From Streptomyces sp. AC558_RSS880 (lineage in GTDB: Bacteria > Actinomycetota > Actinomycetes > Streptomycetales > Streptomycetaceae): 64,000 nucleotides of DNA. Below are positions 50,504-59,204 of this stretch, piece by piece; within the stretch, counting starts at the first letter, position 1, and every line of letters starts with the position of its first letter. The notes beneath the pieces were generated by a model. The model saw only the letters and a list, made by a program, of their open reading frames with translations. It had not been told where the DNA came from and did not search any database. A program made the position numbers and the translations under genes. The DNA lies in the NCBI RefSeq assembly GCF_019049255.1, contig NZ_JAGMUJ010000007.1, positions 1 through 64,000 on the forward strand. Direction: 5' to 3'.

Positions 50504-53191
50504 TCAGCCGTGGAGGAGCAGGCGGCTCGGCCGGATCTCGTGCAGGTGCACCACCAGGTCCGCCGACCCCAGCAGGTTGACCGGGTCGGGGTCCCGGGGC
50601 CAGTGCGTGCCGATCTCCCGTTTGGGACGGGTCACGGCCAGCCAGGTGCGGACGGCGGGCGGTGCGGTGCGCAGGTCGAGGTACCAGTCCCGGTGGCTCA
50701 CCCGGTCCAGGGTCTGCTCGACGGAACCGGCCGCGGTCGGCCCCGAGCGGAACACCTTCACGTCCTCGTCACGGGGGTTGGAGACGCCCGCGTCGGTGGC
50801 GTGGAAGGAGCCGTGGCCGAAGGCCAGGCCCACGACCCGGTAGGCGTCCCCGAGCGCGCGGCGGAGCAGGCCGCCCTGGATGACCGGGTAGTCCGGGGTG
50901 TAGCCCTCCAGGTACACGTGGCCGTTGTGGGCGGCCAGCATCGTCCGGGCGCCGGTCTGCCGGAGCCACCAGAGGGTGTTCTCCGTCATCACGGTGTCGC
51001 GGTAGGCCAGGCCCTCGCGTGCGTCGGCCGGGTCGTCGTAGTCGAAGGCGTTCTGGCGTGCGACCTGGTGGACGATCTCCGCGTTCCGCACCGCCCGGGC
51101 GTGGGCGTCCCCGGCCACGGTGCGCCCGGCGAAGCTCCGGGAGCGCAGCAGTTCCACGACGCGTCCGGTGCGTTCGGCCTTCTCCCGCCGCACGGCCAGG
51201 GGTTCCTCGATGGCGGCCACCATGTACTCGCCGGCGGGCAGGGTGGGGCGCAGTCCCCGGTACAGCTCGGTGACGGTGGGCAGCAGGTCGGGGTGGGCGC
51301 GCCGGACGTGGTCGACGACCCGGTCGTACAGCTCGGGGCCCGCGTAACTGCTGTCGTTCCCGGCGAACCTGACCGGGTCGTCGGGGTGGGCGACGTTGTA
51401 CGCGCGCATCCAGCGGATCAGGTCCAGCACCTCGCCGGTCCGCATGAACAGGTAGGCGTTCTGGAACTCCTCGGACATGATCCGGGCGGGGTCGCCGCGC
51501 CCGGTGAGCAGGTAGTCGTTCAAGCGGAGCCCCGCGCTCCAGGGGGCTTCGAGGACGAGGGAGCGGAAGCCCTGCTCCTCGACCAGGTACCGGAACACCC
51601 GGTGCTGGAGGGCGAGGAAGTCGCGGGAGCCGTGGACGGCCTGCCCGACGCCGACCAGCCGGGCGTCACCCACCGCCTCCCCCAGGGGGCGCAGGTCGTC
51701 GAAGGGGCCGACGGGCTCCACGGTGCGCAGCGGACGGGCCGCCTCCTCCAGGGCGGGCAGCAGGTCGGTGGACGTCCCCGGCGCGTGGGGCCGCTGCTCG
51801 GTCGCTTCACGGGCGAGTCTCCGGCTCGGCCGGATCTCGTCCAGGTGCACCACCAGGTCCATCGACCTCAGCAGGTTGACCTGGTCGCCGGTCGGCGGGT
51901 AGTCGGTGCCGATCTCCCGTTTGGGCCGGGTGACGTCCAGCAGGGCGCGGGCGGCGGGCGGCGCGGTGCGCAGGTCGGCGTACCAGTTCCGGTGACCCAC
52001 CCGGTCCAGGACGTACTCGGCCGAACCGGGAGCGGCGGGCTCCACCTCGAACCGTCCGACGTCCTGGTCGGCCGGATTCTGCAGACCCTGCGCGGTGGCG
52101 TGCACGGCGCCCCGGTCGAAGGAGAGCCCCACCGCCAGGTAGCCGTCGCCCAGTCGCTGCCGGAGCACCGATCCCTGGGGGAGGGGGAGGGCGGGGGTGG
52201 AACTCCTGGTGTACAGGTGGCTGTTGTGTCCGCCGAGCACCACCCGGTGGCCGGTGCGACGGTGCCACCACAGGGTGTTCTCCGCCATGGCGGTGTCGCG
52301 GTGGGCCATGGCCTCCGGCCCCTTCCGGGGGTCGGAGAGGTCGAAGGCGTACAGGCGCGCCACCTGGTCGATGACGGTGGCGTGCTGGAGCGCCCAGGCG
52401 TGGTCCTCGTCCGTCCCGGCGGGTTCGCGGGCGCGGAGCAGTCCGAGGACGCGTCCGGTGCGTTCGGCCCGTGCGCGGCGCTCGTCCAGGGGCTCGGCCA
52501 CGGCGGCGCGCATCCACGCGTCGACGGGCAGGGTGGGGCGCAGTCCCCGGTACAGCTCGGTGACGGTGGGCAGCAGGTCGGGGTGGGCGCGCCGGACGTG
52601 GCCGACGACCCGGTCGTACAGCTCCGGGCCGGCGTAGCCGTTGTCGTTGCCGGCGAACCTGACCGGGTCGTCGGGGTGGGCGACGTTGTACGCGCGCATC
52701 CAGCGGATCATGTCCAGGTACTCCTGGCTGTGCAGCAGCAGGAAGGCGTTCCGGAACTCCTCGGACATGATCCGGACGGGGTCGCCGCGCCCGGTGAGCA
52801 GGTAGTCGTCCAGACGGAGCCCCGCGCTCCAGTTGGCCTCCAGGACGAAGGAGCGGAAGCCCTTCTCCTCGACCAGGTACCGCAGCGCCCGGTGCCGGAA
52901 GGTGACGAAGTCGTGGGAGCCGTGGGCGGCCTCGCCGATGCCGACCACCACGGCGTCACCGACCGACTCCCCGAAGGGGCGCAGGTCCTCGAAGGGGCCC
53001 GAGGGCTCGGTGGTGCGCAGCGGACGGGCGGCCACCTCGAGGGGCGACGGTGCGTCGTCGGCGACCGTCGTGCGGGGCCCGTCCGAGGCCCCGGGGTCCC
53101 CGCCGGCCGGGGCCGCCACGGCCGTCCCGGGAACGACGGCGAGCCAGACCAGCAGTGCGGCGGCCAGCCGCCTTGTTATGAAGGGTGTCAT
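50504..53191 (-). CDS. Secreted protein with two fused erythromycin-esterase domains
   Basis: An 895-residue protein. A signal peptide (RRLAAALLVWLAVVPGTAVA) is followed by two Ere-family domains, about residues 47-460 and 477-895, in register with a 430-residue offset. Each has the strong blocks YLVEEKGFRSFVLEANW / GFRSLVLEAPW, RIMSEEF, NVAHPDDPVRFAGNDNGY / NDSSYAG, and AENTLWW / TENTLWW. In copy 1 the active-site motif reads GIGEAAHG (Glu87, His90); in copy 2 it reads GVGQAVHG (Gln517, His520), so the conserved Glu is replaced. EreA-type members open macrolide rings, but the substrate here is unknown. A weak ribosome site makes the start uncertain. Confidence 0.88.
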   Translation of the reverse strand: MTPFITRRLAAALLVWLAVVPGTAVAAPAGGDPGASDGPRTTVADDAPSPLEVAARPLRTTEPSGPFEDLRPFGESVGDAVVVGIGEAAHGSHDFVTFRHRALRYLVEEKGFRSFVLEANWSAGLRLDDYLLTGRGDPVRIMSEEFRNAFLLLHSQEYLDMIRWMRAYNVAHPDDPVRFAGNDNGYAGPELYDRVVGHVRRAHPDLLPTVTELYRGLRPTLPVDAWMRAAVAEPLDERRARAERTGRVLGLLRAREPAGTDEDHAWALQHATVIDQVARLYAFDLSDPRKGPEAMAHRDTAMAENTLWWHRRTGHRVVLGGHNSHLYTRSSTPALPLPQGSVLRQRLGDGYLAVGLSFDRGAVHATAQGLQNPADQDVGRFEVEPAAPGSAEYVLDRVGHRNWYADLRTAPPAARALLDVTRPKREIGTDYPPTGDQVNLLRSMDLVVHLDEIRPSRRLAREATEQRPHAPGTSTDLLPALEEAARPLRTVEPVGPFDDLRPLGEAVGDARLVGVGQAVHGSRDFLALQHRVFRYLVEEQGFRSLVLEAPWSAGLRLNDYLLTGRGDPARIMSEEFQNAYLFMRTGEVLDLIRWMRAYNVAHPDDPVRFAGNDSSYAGPELYDRVVDHVRRAHPDLLPTVTELYRGLRPTLPAGEYMVAAIEEPLAVRREKAERTGRVVELLRSRSFAGRTVAGDAHARAVRNAEIVHQVARQNAFDYDDPADAREGLAYRDTVMTENTLWWLRQTGARTMLAAHNGHVYLEGYTPDYPVIQGGLLRRALGDAYRVVGLAFGHGSFHATDAGVSNPRDEDVKVFRSGPTAAGSVEQTLDRVSHRDWYLDLRTAPPAVRTWLAVTRPKREIGTHWPRDPDPVNLLGSADLVVHLHEIRPSRLLLHG

Positions 53192-53401
53192 GGCGCCAGC
53201 GTCGCCGCCGCGACGCAGGACCGCGCTCCGAGTGTCACCCGGCCGGAGCAGCGCCGCAGGCGGGGCAGCGGGCGGGCGGTCGTCGGACAGTCGTCGGGCA
53301 GGAGGAGCGCGTCCTCGCGTTCCGCCGTACCGGCGGGAGCCGGGCGGACCCGGAAGGACCGGCCCCGGGCCGACGAGGACGGCCTGGTGGCGCGGAGACG
53401 C

Positions 53402-53448
53402 CGGCCCCCGCACGGCTGTCGATCCGTTGTCGATCCGTGCGGGGGCCG
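53402..53448 (-). terminator. Terminator of the UPF0303-Gfo operon
   Basis: Fourteen-bp arms CGGCCCCCGCACGG and CCGTGCGGGGGCCG with a nineteen-base loop, on the downstream side of the gene at 53468. Confidence 0.8.
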
Positions 53449-53467
53449 TGAGGCGGCCCGACAGTGC

Positions 53468-53965
53468 CTACGAGCGGGTGCGGTTCAGGAAGTGCTCCAG
53501 GGCCTCCACCACCAGCTCGTGGTCCTGGAGTTGGGGGAGGCCCGAGACCGTCACCGCGCCGATGACGCCCACGCCCTCCACCGTGATGGGGAAGGAACCG
53601 CCGTGGGCCGCGTAGGTGTCGGGGTCCAGGCGGGAGGACGCCTCGAACGTCGTGCCCTTGGCGCGGTGTCGGGCGCCCACCAGGTAGGAGGCGGAGCCGT
53701 AGCGCTCGACGACCCGGCGCTTGCGGGCGATCCAGGCGTCGTTGTCGGGGGCGGAGCCGGGCAGGGCGGCGTGGAAGAGCTGCTGGCCCGCGCGGTGGAT
53801 GTCGATGGCGACGGGGGCCTGGCGCTCGCGCGCCATCTCCACCAGCAGGGAGCCGAGCGCCCACGCGTCGTCGTACGTGAACCGCTGGAAGACCAGGCGG
53901 CGTTCCTGCGCCTCCAGCTCCGCCACGTCCGGGGTCAGTTCCGGGGTCTGCTTCGGGGTGGTCAC
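53468..53965 (-). CDS. UPF0303 / GlcG-HbpS-like heme-binding family protein
   Basis: A 165-residue protein with a single GlcG/HbpS-like domain: FQRFTYDDAWALGSLLVEMA, VAIDIHRAGQQLFHAALPGS, RRVVERYGSASYLVG and GSFPITVEGVGVIGAVTVSG. Members bind heme or act as oligomeric scaffolds; some are annotated heme-degrading domain proteins. The GTG at 53965 overlaps the upstream gene's stop by 4 bp, so it is translationally coupled to the dehydrogenase. Confidence 0.85.
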   Translation of the reverse strand: MTTPKQTPELTPDVAELEAQERRLVFQRFTYDDAWALGSLLVEMARERQAPVAIDIHRAGQQLFHAALPGSAPDNDAWIARKRRVVERYGSASYLVGARHRAKGTTFEASSRLDPDTYAAHGGSFPITVEGVGVIGAVTVSGLPQLQDHELVVEALEHFLNRTRS

Positions 53966-55029
53966 AGCGTCACCGTCACCTTCTCCAGGGCCGACCGGCG
54001 GGCGGCCTCCAGCACGTCCAGGGCGGCGGCCGCCTCCCGCGCGGTCACCGGGTTGGGGGCGCCCTCCAGCAGGGCCTTCGCCACGGCCGCGTAGTAGGCG
54101 GGGTAGTCGCCCGGGAGGGTCGGCACGGGGTGTCCGCCGCCGGTCACCGGGGACTCGCCGGAGCCGATGCGGCCCCACAGCTCCTCGGGTTCCATGCCCC
54201 AGCCGGTGCCGGGGCGCAGGCCGTCGCGCAGGGCGGCCTCCTGGGGGTCCAGGCCGTGCTTGACGTAGCCGGCCTTCGAGCCCAGGACCCGGAAGCGCGG
54301 GCCCAGTTGGGCCGTGGTCGCCGAGACGTAGAGGTGGGAGCGGACGCCGCCGGCGTGCGTCAGCGCGATGAAGGTGTCGTCGTCGGTCCGCGCGCCGTCG
54401 CGGCGGATGTCCGCCTCGGCGTAGACGGCGGTCACCGGGCCGAAGAGGACCAGCGCCTGGTCGACGACGTGGCTGCCGAGGTCGTAGAGCAGACCTCCGA
54501 TCTCTGCGGGGTCGCCGGACTCCCGCCAGCCGCCCTTGAGCTGCGGACGCCAGCGCTCGAAGCGGGACTCGAAGCGGTACACGTCGCCGAGCTCGCCCTC
54601 GTCGACCAGCTTGCGCAGGGTGAGGAAGTCGTTGTCCCAGCGGCGGTTCTGGAAGACGGAGAGGAGCAGGCCGCGCTCCTCGGCCAGGGCCGCCAGCCCG
54701 CGCGCCTCGGCCGCCGTGCCGGAGAGCGGCTTGTCGACGACGACCGGGAGGTCGGCCTCGAGGGCGGTCGTGGCGAGCGGGACGTGCGTCCTGTTCGGGG
54801 ACGCGATGACGATCAGGTCCAGTTCGTCGGCGCGGGCGAACAGCTCGTCCGGGGTCGCGGCGACGCGTACGTCCGGGAACCCGGCGCGGGCCTGCCGCTG
54901 CCGCTCGGGGTTCGAGGTGACCACCGTGTCGAGCGCGAGGCCCTCGGTCGCGGCGATCAGCGGGGCGTGGAACACGGAGCCCGCGAGGCCGTAGCCGACG
55001 AGGCCGACGCGGAGGGGGGTGCCAGTCAT
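53962..55029 (-). CDS. Gfo/Idh/MocA family oxidoreductase
   Basis: A 355-residue NAD(P)-dependent dehydrogenase, probably on sugars or inositols. The N-terminal Rossmann loop is GLVGYGLAGSVFHAPLI, the catalytic Lys lies in VVVDKPLSGTAAEA (EKP-type motif), and the C-terminal domain contains GGLLYDLGSHVVDQALVLFG. The ATG at 55029 lies behind a GGGGG site. It is first in an operon with the UPF0303 gene and divergent from a ROK regulator. Confidence 0.9.
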   Translation of the reverse strand: MTGTPLRVGLVGYGLAGSVFHAPLIAATEGLALDTVVTSNPERQRQARAGFPDVRVAATPDELFARADELDLIVIASPNRTHVPLATTALEADLPVVVDKPLSGTAAEARGLAALAEERGLLLSVFQNRRWDNDFLTLRKLVDEGELGDVYRFESRFERWRPQLKGGWRESGDPAEIGGLLYDLGSHVVDQALVLFGPVTAVYAEADIRRDGARTDDDTFIALTHAGGVRSHLYVSATTAQLGPRFRVLGSKAGYVKHGLDPQEAALRDGLRPGTGWGMEPEELWGRIGSGESPVTGGGHPVPTLPGDYPAYYAAVAKALLEGAPNPVTAREAAAALDVLEAARRSALEKVTVTL

Positions 55030-55038
55030 GCCCCCTAC

Positions 55039-55059
55039 TTTCGCAACGCTGTTGCCAAA
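55039..55059. promoter_or_regulatory. Perfect ROK-type operator palindrome
   Basis: TTTCGCAACGCTGTTGCCAAA: arms TTT-x-GCAAC and GTTGC-x-AAA are exact mirror images around GCT. It lies 10 bp before the dehydrogenase start and 26 bp before the ROK start, so one bound dimer could cover both promoters. Confidence 0.8.
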
Positions 55060-55085
55060 GTGCAAGCAGCGGGGAGAATGAGCGG

Positions 55086-56222
55086 GTGAAGAGGACGAAC
55101 GACGGCATCGGCGGGGCGTACGGGTCGCACGGCACGCACGGGGCCCCGCTGGGAGCGAACCTGCTCGCCCTGCGCAGCCACAACACCGCGCTCGTGCTCG
55201 ACCTGCTGCGGACCGCGGGAGCGGAGGGGATCAGCCGGCTGGAACTCGCCGAACGGACCGGACTCACCCCGCAGGCGGTCAGCAAGATCACCGCCCGGCT
55301 GCGGGCGGACGGGCTCGCGGCCGAGGCGGGGCACCGGGCGTCCACGGGCGGCAAACCGCGCACGGTGCTGCGGCTGGTCCCGGAGGCGGGGCACGCGGTG
55401 GGCGTCCACCTGGACCGGGACGAGGTGCGGGCGGTGCTGGTCGACCTCGACGGGACGGTGGTGGACCGGCGCAGGGCCCCGCTGGACCTGGGCGCGGGGG
55501 AGGAGGCGGTCCTGGCACGGGTGGCCGGGACGGCCGGGGCGCTGCGGACGCCGGGGGCGGCCGGGACGGACCGGCCTCCGCTCGGCGTCGGGGTCGCGCT
55601 GCCCGGGCCGCTCGACCACGAGAGGGGCGTGCTGCACCGGGTCACCGGCTTCCCCGAGTGGGACGGCTTCCCGCTCCGGGACGCGCTGGCGCGGCGGCTC
55701 GGCGTGCCGGTGGTCGTCGACAAGGACACCAACGCGGCGGCGCTGGGACTGGCGGTCGGCGGCGAGGGCGGCTCCTTCGCCTACCTGCACCTCGGTACGG
55801 GGCTGGGGGCGGGGCTGGTGATCGGCGGGAGCGTGCACCGGGGGGCGAGGACCGGGGCGGGGGAGTTCGGGCACCAGGTGATCCAGCTGGACGGGCCGCG
55901 GTGCGGGTGCGGTGACCGGGGGTGCGTGGAGGCGCTGTGCCTCGGTGCCGTGGGCCGGGGGGAGACCGAGGAGGCGGCGCGGGTGCTGGGGGCGGGGGCG
56001 GCGAATCTGGTGGGGCTGCTGGACATCGACCGGGTGTTGCTCGGGGGGCGGACGATCGAGGGGGATCCGGAGGTGTTCGCACGGGGCGTACGGGCCGTGC
56101 TGGACGCGCGGGCCCGGCGGACGGGGGACGCGGCGGTGCCGGTACGGGTGGTCGGCGGCGAGGTCGCCGAGGGGGCGGCGCAGTTGGTGCTGGCGCCGGT
56201 GTTCGGGCGGGGGGACGGGTAG
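55086..56222 (+). CDS. ROK family regulator/sugar kinase-like protein
   Basis: A 378-residue NagC/XylR-type protein. An N-terminal winged HTH (SRLELAERTGLTPQAVSKIT) is followed by a ROK domain: VGVHLDRDEVRAVLVDLDG, then DTNAAALG, LGTGLGAG, and the zinc motif CGCGDRGCVEAL with GEFGHQVI before it. It should sense a sugar and repress the divergent dehydrogenase operon. It ends in a short basic tail. Confidence 0.9.
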   Translation: MKRTNDGIGGAYGSHGTHGAPLGANLLALRSHNTALVLDLLRTAGAEGISRLELAERTGLTPQAVSKITARLRADGLAAEAGHRASTGGKPRTVLRLVPEAGHAVGVHLDRDEVRAVLVDLDGTVVDRRRAPLDLGAGEEAVLARVAGTAGALRTPGAAGTDRPPLGVGVALPGPLDHERGVLHRVTGFPEWDGFPLRDALARRLGVPVVVDKDTNAAALGLAVGGEGGSFAYLHLGTGLGAGLVIGGSVHRGARTGAGEFGHQVIQLDGPRCGCGDRGCVEALCLGAVGRGETEEAARVLGAGAANLVGLLDIDRVLLGGRTIEGDPEVFARGVRAVLDARARRTGDAAVPVRVVGGEVAEGAAQLVLAPVFGRGDG

Positions 56223-56284
56223 GGCGGCCCCGTCCGGACGGCCGGGCGCACTCCGGGAGCCCCGCCGCCCGCCACGAACGCCGG

Positions 56285-56503
56285 TCAGCCGTAGGAGAAG
56301 ACGGACCCGGGAACGGCGGGCGAGGTGCCGATCATGTCGGTGACACGGACCTGCGCGTCGCCGCTCCCGGGGGGCGCCGTCACGCTGATCCGGTTCGAGG
56401 ACTCGACGACGACGTCGGAGAGCGGGGCCGCGACACGGCCGAAGTCCACGCCACTGTCGCCGGTGAAGCCGCTGCCGCTGATGACGACCGTGGTGCCGGC
56501 GCG
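56285..56503 (-). pseudogene. Truncated IPT/TIG domain in frame behind a stop codon
   Basis: Directly after the stop of the gene at 56504, in the same frame, a 72-codon open stretch reads RAGTTVVISGSGFTGDSGVD, then ISVTAPPGSGDAQVRVTDMI and ends SVFSYG and TGA. This is the bulk of an IPT/TIG beta-sandwich lacking its first strand. It has no start or ribosome site. It may be the tail of a lost gene, or extend the upstream protein if its TGA is read through. Confidence 0.75.
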
Positions 56504-58048
56504 TCAGCGGCCCACCGCGCAGGCGTCGCCGTTCAGCGTGAACCGTGGGGGTGTCGTCGTGTCGCCCGTGTGTTCCGCGAGGTACCCCAACGTGATGCTC
56601 GCGCCCGGTGCGATCGTGGCGTTGTGCGTGGCGTCGGACGCCCTGACCACATTGCTCAACTGGGTCAGGTCCGTGTTCCAGTCGGAGACGACCGTCTGTC
56701 CGGTAGCCAGCGGGAACTCCAGCGTCCAGCCGTTCACCGGAGTGCCGCCGGTGTTGGTGACGGTGAGGTCGACCGTCATCCCGGTGCCCCAGGCCGTCAC
56801 CGTGCGGTCCACCCGGCAGGTCGGTTCCTCCCGCGTGAAGGACACCTTGTGGAGGCCGCCGGGCAGGTCGTTGACCATGTAGAACTCCCCGTCCACGGTC
56901 GTGCCGACCGACGTCACCTGGGTGGGCGTCACACCGATCTCGGCCTGCTCGTAGCCGCCGCTGCCGTCGGGGCGCAGGGCCCAGACCGTGGACGAGCAGT
57001 AGTCGGTGGCGATGTACGTGCCGCCGACCAGGTCGGCGTGCTCCCGGCCCCGGTAGACGTGGCCGCCGATGACCGAGCAGCCGCCGGTGTACGGGGAGTA
57101 CGTGAAGACCGGCTCGGTGTACGTCTCACCGGGCGCGCAGTCCCCGCCCGCGAACTTCTCCAGGCCCTCGTAGCAGGACCAGCCGAGGTTCAGTCCGCCC
57201 CGCCCGGGGGCGAGGTGGTTGATTTCCTCCCAGTGGCCCTGGCCGACGTCGCCGATCCACATCGAGCCGTCGGCCGCGTCGAAGGAGAACCGCCACGGGT
57301 TGCGCAGCCCGTACAGCCAGATCTCCGCGCGGGCGCCGGGGGTGTCCACGAAGGGGTTGTCGGCGGGGACGCAGTACGCGAGCGGGGCGCACGCGCGGCT
57401 CACGTCGATCCGCATGATCTTGCCCAGCAGGGTGTCCAGCCGCTGCCCGGACGTGAAGGGGTCCCCGGAGCCGCCGCCGTCGCCGATGCTCCAGTACAGG
57501 TGGCCGTCGGGGCCGAAGGCGAGCTGGCCGCCGTTGTGGTTGCTGTACTCGGCGTGCTCCTGGGAGAGCAGGGGTTCCAGGCGGGAGTCGTCGAGCCGGT
57601 AGCGGGCGAGGGTGACCGCGCCGTCGGGCAGCGCCGTGTACGCCAGGTACAGGTCCTGGCTGTCGGCGAAGTCGGCCGGGAGCGCGATGCCGAGCAGACC
57701 GCGCTCGTTGCCCGACTCGTCGACGGCCGGGGTGATGTCGAGCAGTGGGGCGGAGGCCAGGCCGGTGTCCGGGTGGTAGACGCGGACGGTGCCGCGCTTC
57801 TCGGTGATGAACAGCCGGTCCGTGCCGTCGTCGGGGGCGACGATGGCGGTGGGCCGTCTCAGCCCGGAGGCGACCTGGGTGGTGGTCGCGCTGATCGACG
57901 GCAGGGGGACGGACGACGCGTCCTCCGCCGCCGCGGCGGGTGACGGGGCGAGGGCGGTCAGCAGGAGGGCCGGCAGCACCGCGAGCAGGGTGCCCAGAAC
58001 GAATGTCAGACGGAATCGCACCCTATGGACATGCATATGACAAAACAC
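56504..58048 (-). CDS. Secreted sugar dehydrogenase (GSDH type) with C-terminal CBM2
   Basis: A 514-residue secreted protein. Signal peptide (LTFVLGTLLAVLPALLLTAL, then PSPAAAAE). The six-bladed propeller resembles soluble PQQ-type glucose/sorbosone dehydrogenases: NERGLLGIALPADFADSQDL, EYSNHNGGQLAFGPDGHLYW, and YGLRNPWRFSFD. The C-terminal 100 residues (CRVDRTVTAWGTGMTVDLTV, then NGWTLEFPLATGQTV) form a family-2 carbohydrate-binding module, typical for cellulose. GTG 58048 or ATG 58036 may be the start. A CebR-like box lies upstream, hinting at cellobiose control. Confidence 0.88.
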   Translation of the reverse strand: MFCHMHVHRVRFRLTFVLGTLLAVLPALLLTALAPSPAAAAEDASSVPLPSISATTTQVASGLRRPTAIVAPDDGTDRLFITEKRGTVRVYHPDTGLASAPLLDITPAVDESGNERGLLGIALPADFADSQDLYLAYTALPDGAVTLARYRLDDSRLEPLLSQEHAEYSNHNGGQLAFGPDGHLYWSIGDGGGSGDPFTSGQRLDTLLGKIMRIDVSRACAPLAYCVPADNPFVDTPGARAEIWLYGLRNPWRFSFDAADGSMWIGDVGQGHWEEINHLAPGRGGLNLGWSCYEGLEKFAGGDCAPGETYTEPVFTYSPYTGGCSVIGGHVYRGREHADLVGGTYIATDYCSSTVWALRPDGSGGYEQAEIGVTPTQVTSVGTTVDGEFYMVNDLPGGLHKVSFTREEPTCRVDRTVTAWGTGMTVDLTVTNTGGTPVNGWTLEFPLATGQTVVSDWNTDLTQLSNVVRASDATHNATIAPGASITLGYLAEHTGDTTTPPRFTLNGDACAVGR

Positions 58049-58112
58049 GATCTCCTGCTTTCCCGGTGTCGTCGGCGGCCGATGAAAGGGGCTGTGGGGG
58101 AGTCGACGGGCA

Positions 58113-58126
58113 TGGGAGCGCTCCCG
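58113..58126. promoter_or_regulatory. CebR-like operator
   Basis: TGGGAGCGCTCCCG matches the known CebR box TGGGAGCGCTCCCA at 13 of 14 positions and is palindromic apart from the ends. It lies 65-78 bp upstream of the CBM2 dehydrogenase start. CebR is the cellobiose-responsive LacI-type repressor of streptomycete cellulolysis. Confidence 0.8.
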
Positions 58127-58334
58127 CCCTCCTCAGGCTGCGACGCACACGGCACAGCGGCAACACGTGATTGCGCCACTTTCGCGCCGCCCGACACACA
58201 CATCGCTCCCACCCCGCCGCCGGACCGCCCACCCGCCCGCCCGAGAGCCGAGCCGCATCCGGCATTCCCCGCAAGATCCGGGTCTGTTTAGGCTGAGACG
58301 CACGCAGGACCGCGTACGGCAGGAGATCCCGCAC

Positions 58335-59114
58335 ATGGCAGACCGCAAGCCGATCGAATCGTGGCTCACCGACATGGACGGGGTGCTGATCCACGAGGGC
58401 GTACCGATCCCCGGCGCCGACGCCTTCATCAAGAAGTTGCGTGAGTCGGGGAAGCCCTTCCTGGTCCTCACCAACAACTCGATCTACACCCCGCGCGACC
58501 TGCACGCCCGGCTGCGCCGCATGGGCCTGGAGGTGCCGATCGAGAACATCTGGACCTCCGCCCTCGCCACCGCCAAGTTCCTGGACGACCAGCGCCCGAA
58601 CGGCTCGGCGTACGTCATCGGCGAGGCCGGTCTGACCACCGCGCTGCACGACATCGGCTACATCCTCACCGACCACGAGCCCGATTACGTGGTGCTGGGG
58701 GAGACGCGGACGTACTCGTTCGAGGCGATGACGAAGGCGGTCCGCCTGATCAACGACGGCGCCCGCTTCATCTGCACCAACCCCGACGAGACCGGCCCCT
58801 CCACCGAGGGCCCGCTCCCGGCGACCGGCGCGGTGGCCGCGCTCATCACCAAGGCGACCGGCAAGCAGCCGTACTTCGCGGGCAAGCCGAACCCGCTGAT
58901 GATGCGCACCGGGCTCAACACCATCGGGGCCCACTCCGAGAGCAGCGCGATGATCGGCGACCGGATGGACACCGACGTGCTGGCCGGCATCGAGGCCGGG
59001 ATGCAGACGTTCCTGGTGCTCACCGGGCTGACCCGGACCGAGCAGGTGGAGAACTGGCCGTACCGGCCGTCCAAGGTCGTGGACTCCATCGCGGACCTCG
59101 TCGACCTGATCTGA
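58335..59114 (+). CDS. HAD-IIA family phosphatase (NagD-like)
   Basis: A 259-residue HAD-superfamily phosphatase. Motif I is TDMDGVL with nucleophile Asp13 and Asp15; motif II LTNNS; the cap lies between; motif IV is GDRMDTDVLAG. The class IIA cap and length match NagD/4-nitrophenylphosphatase relatives. It dephosphorylates small phosphate esters; the substrate is not inferable. The ATG at 58335 follows AGGAGAT. Confidence 0.92.
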   Translation: MADRKPIESWLTDMDGVLIHEGVPIPGADAFIKKLRESGKPFLVLTNNSIYTPRDLHARLRRMGLEVPIENIWTSALATAKFLDDQRPNGSAYVIGEAGLTTALHDIGYILTDHEPDYVVLGETRTYSFEAMTKAVRLINDGARFICTNPDETGPSTEGPLPATGAVAALITKATGKQPYFAGKPNPLMMRTGLNTIGAHSESSAMIGDRMDTDVLAGIEAGMQTFLVLTGLTRTEQVENWPYRPSKVVDSIADLVDLI

Positions 59115-59204
59115 CGTCGTTCACCCGTACGGAGTAGTCGCCGTGTCCACGGGGATGCGGCGCCGGGATCCGCGCGGGACCCTCCACATGTCTGGAGGTG
59201 CACG

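Noticed and set aside
50510..54094. A 1194-codon plus-strand open frame opposite the Ere gene
   Set aside because: Val/Gly/Gln-rich low-complexity product with no start site; antisense shadow of the Ere and dehydrogenase genes.
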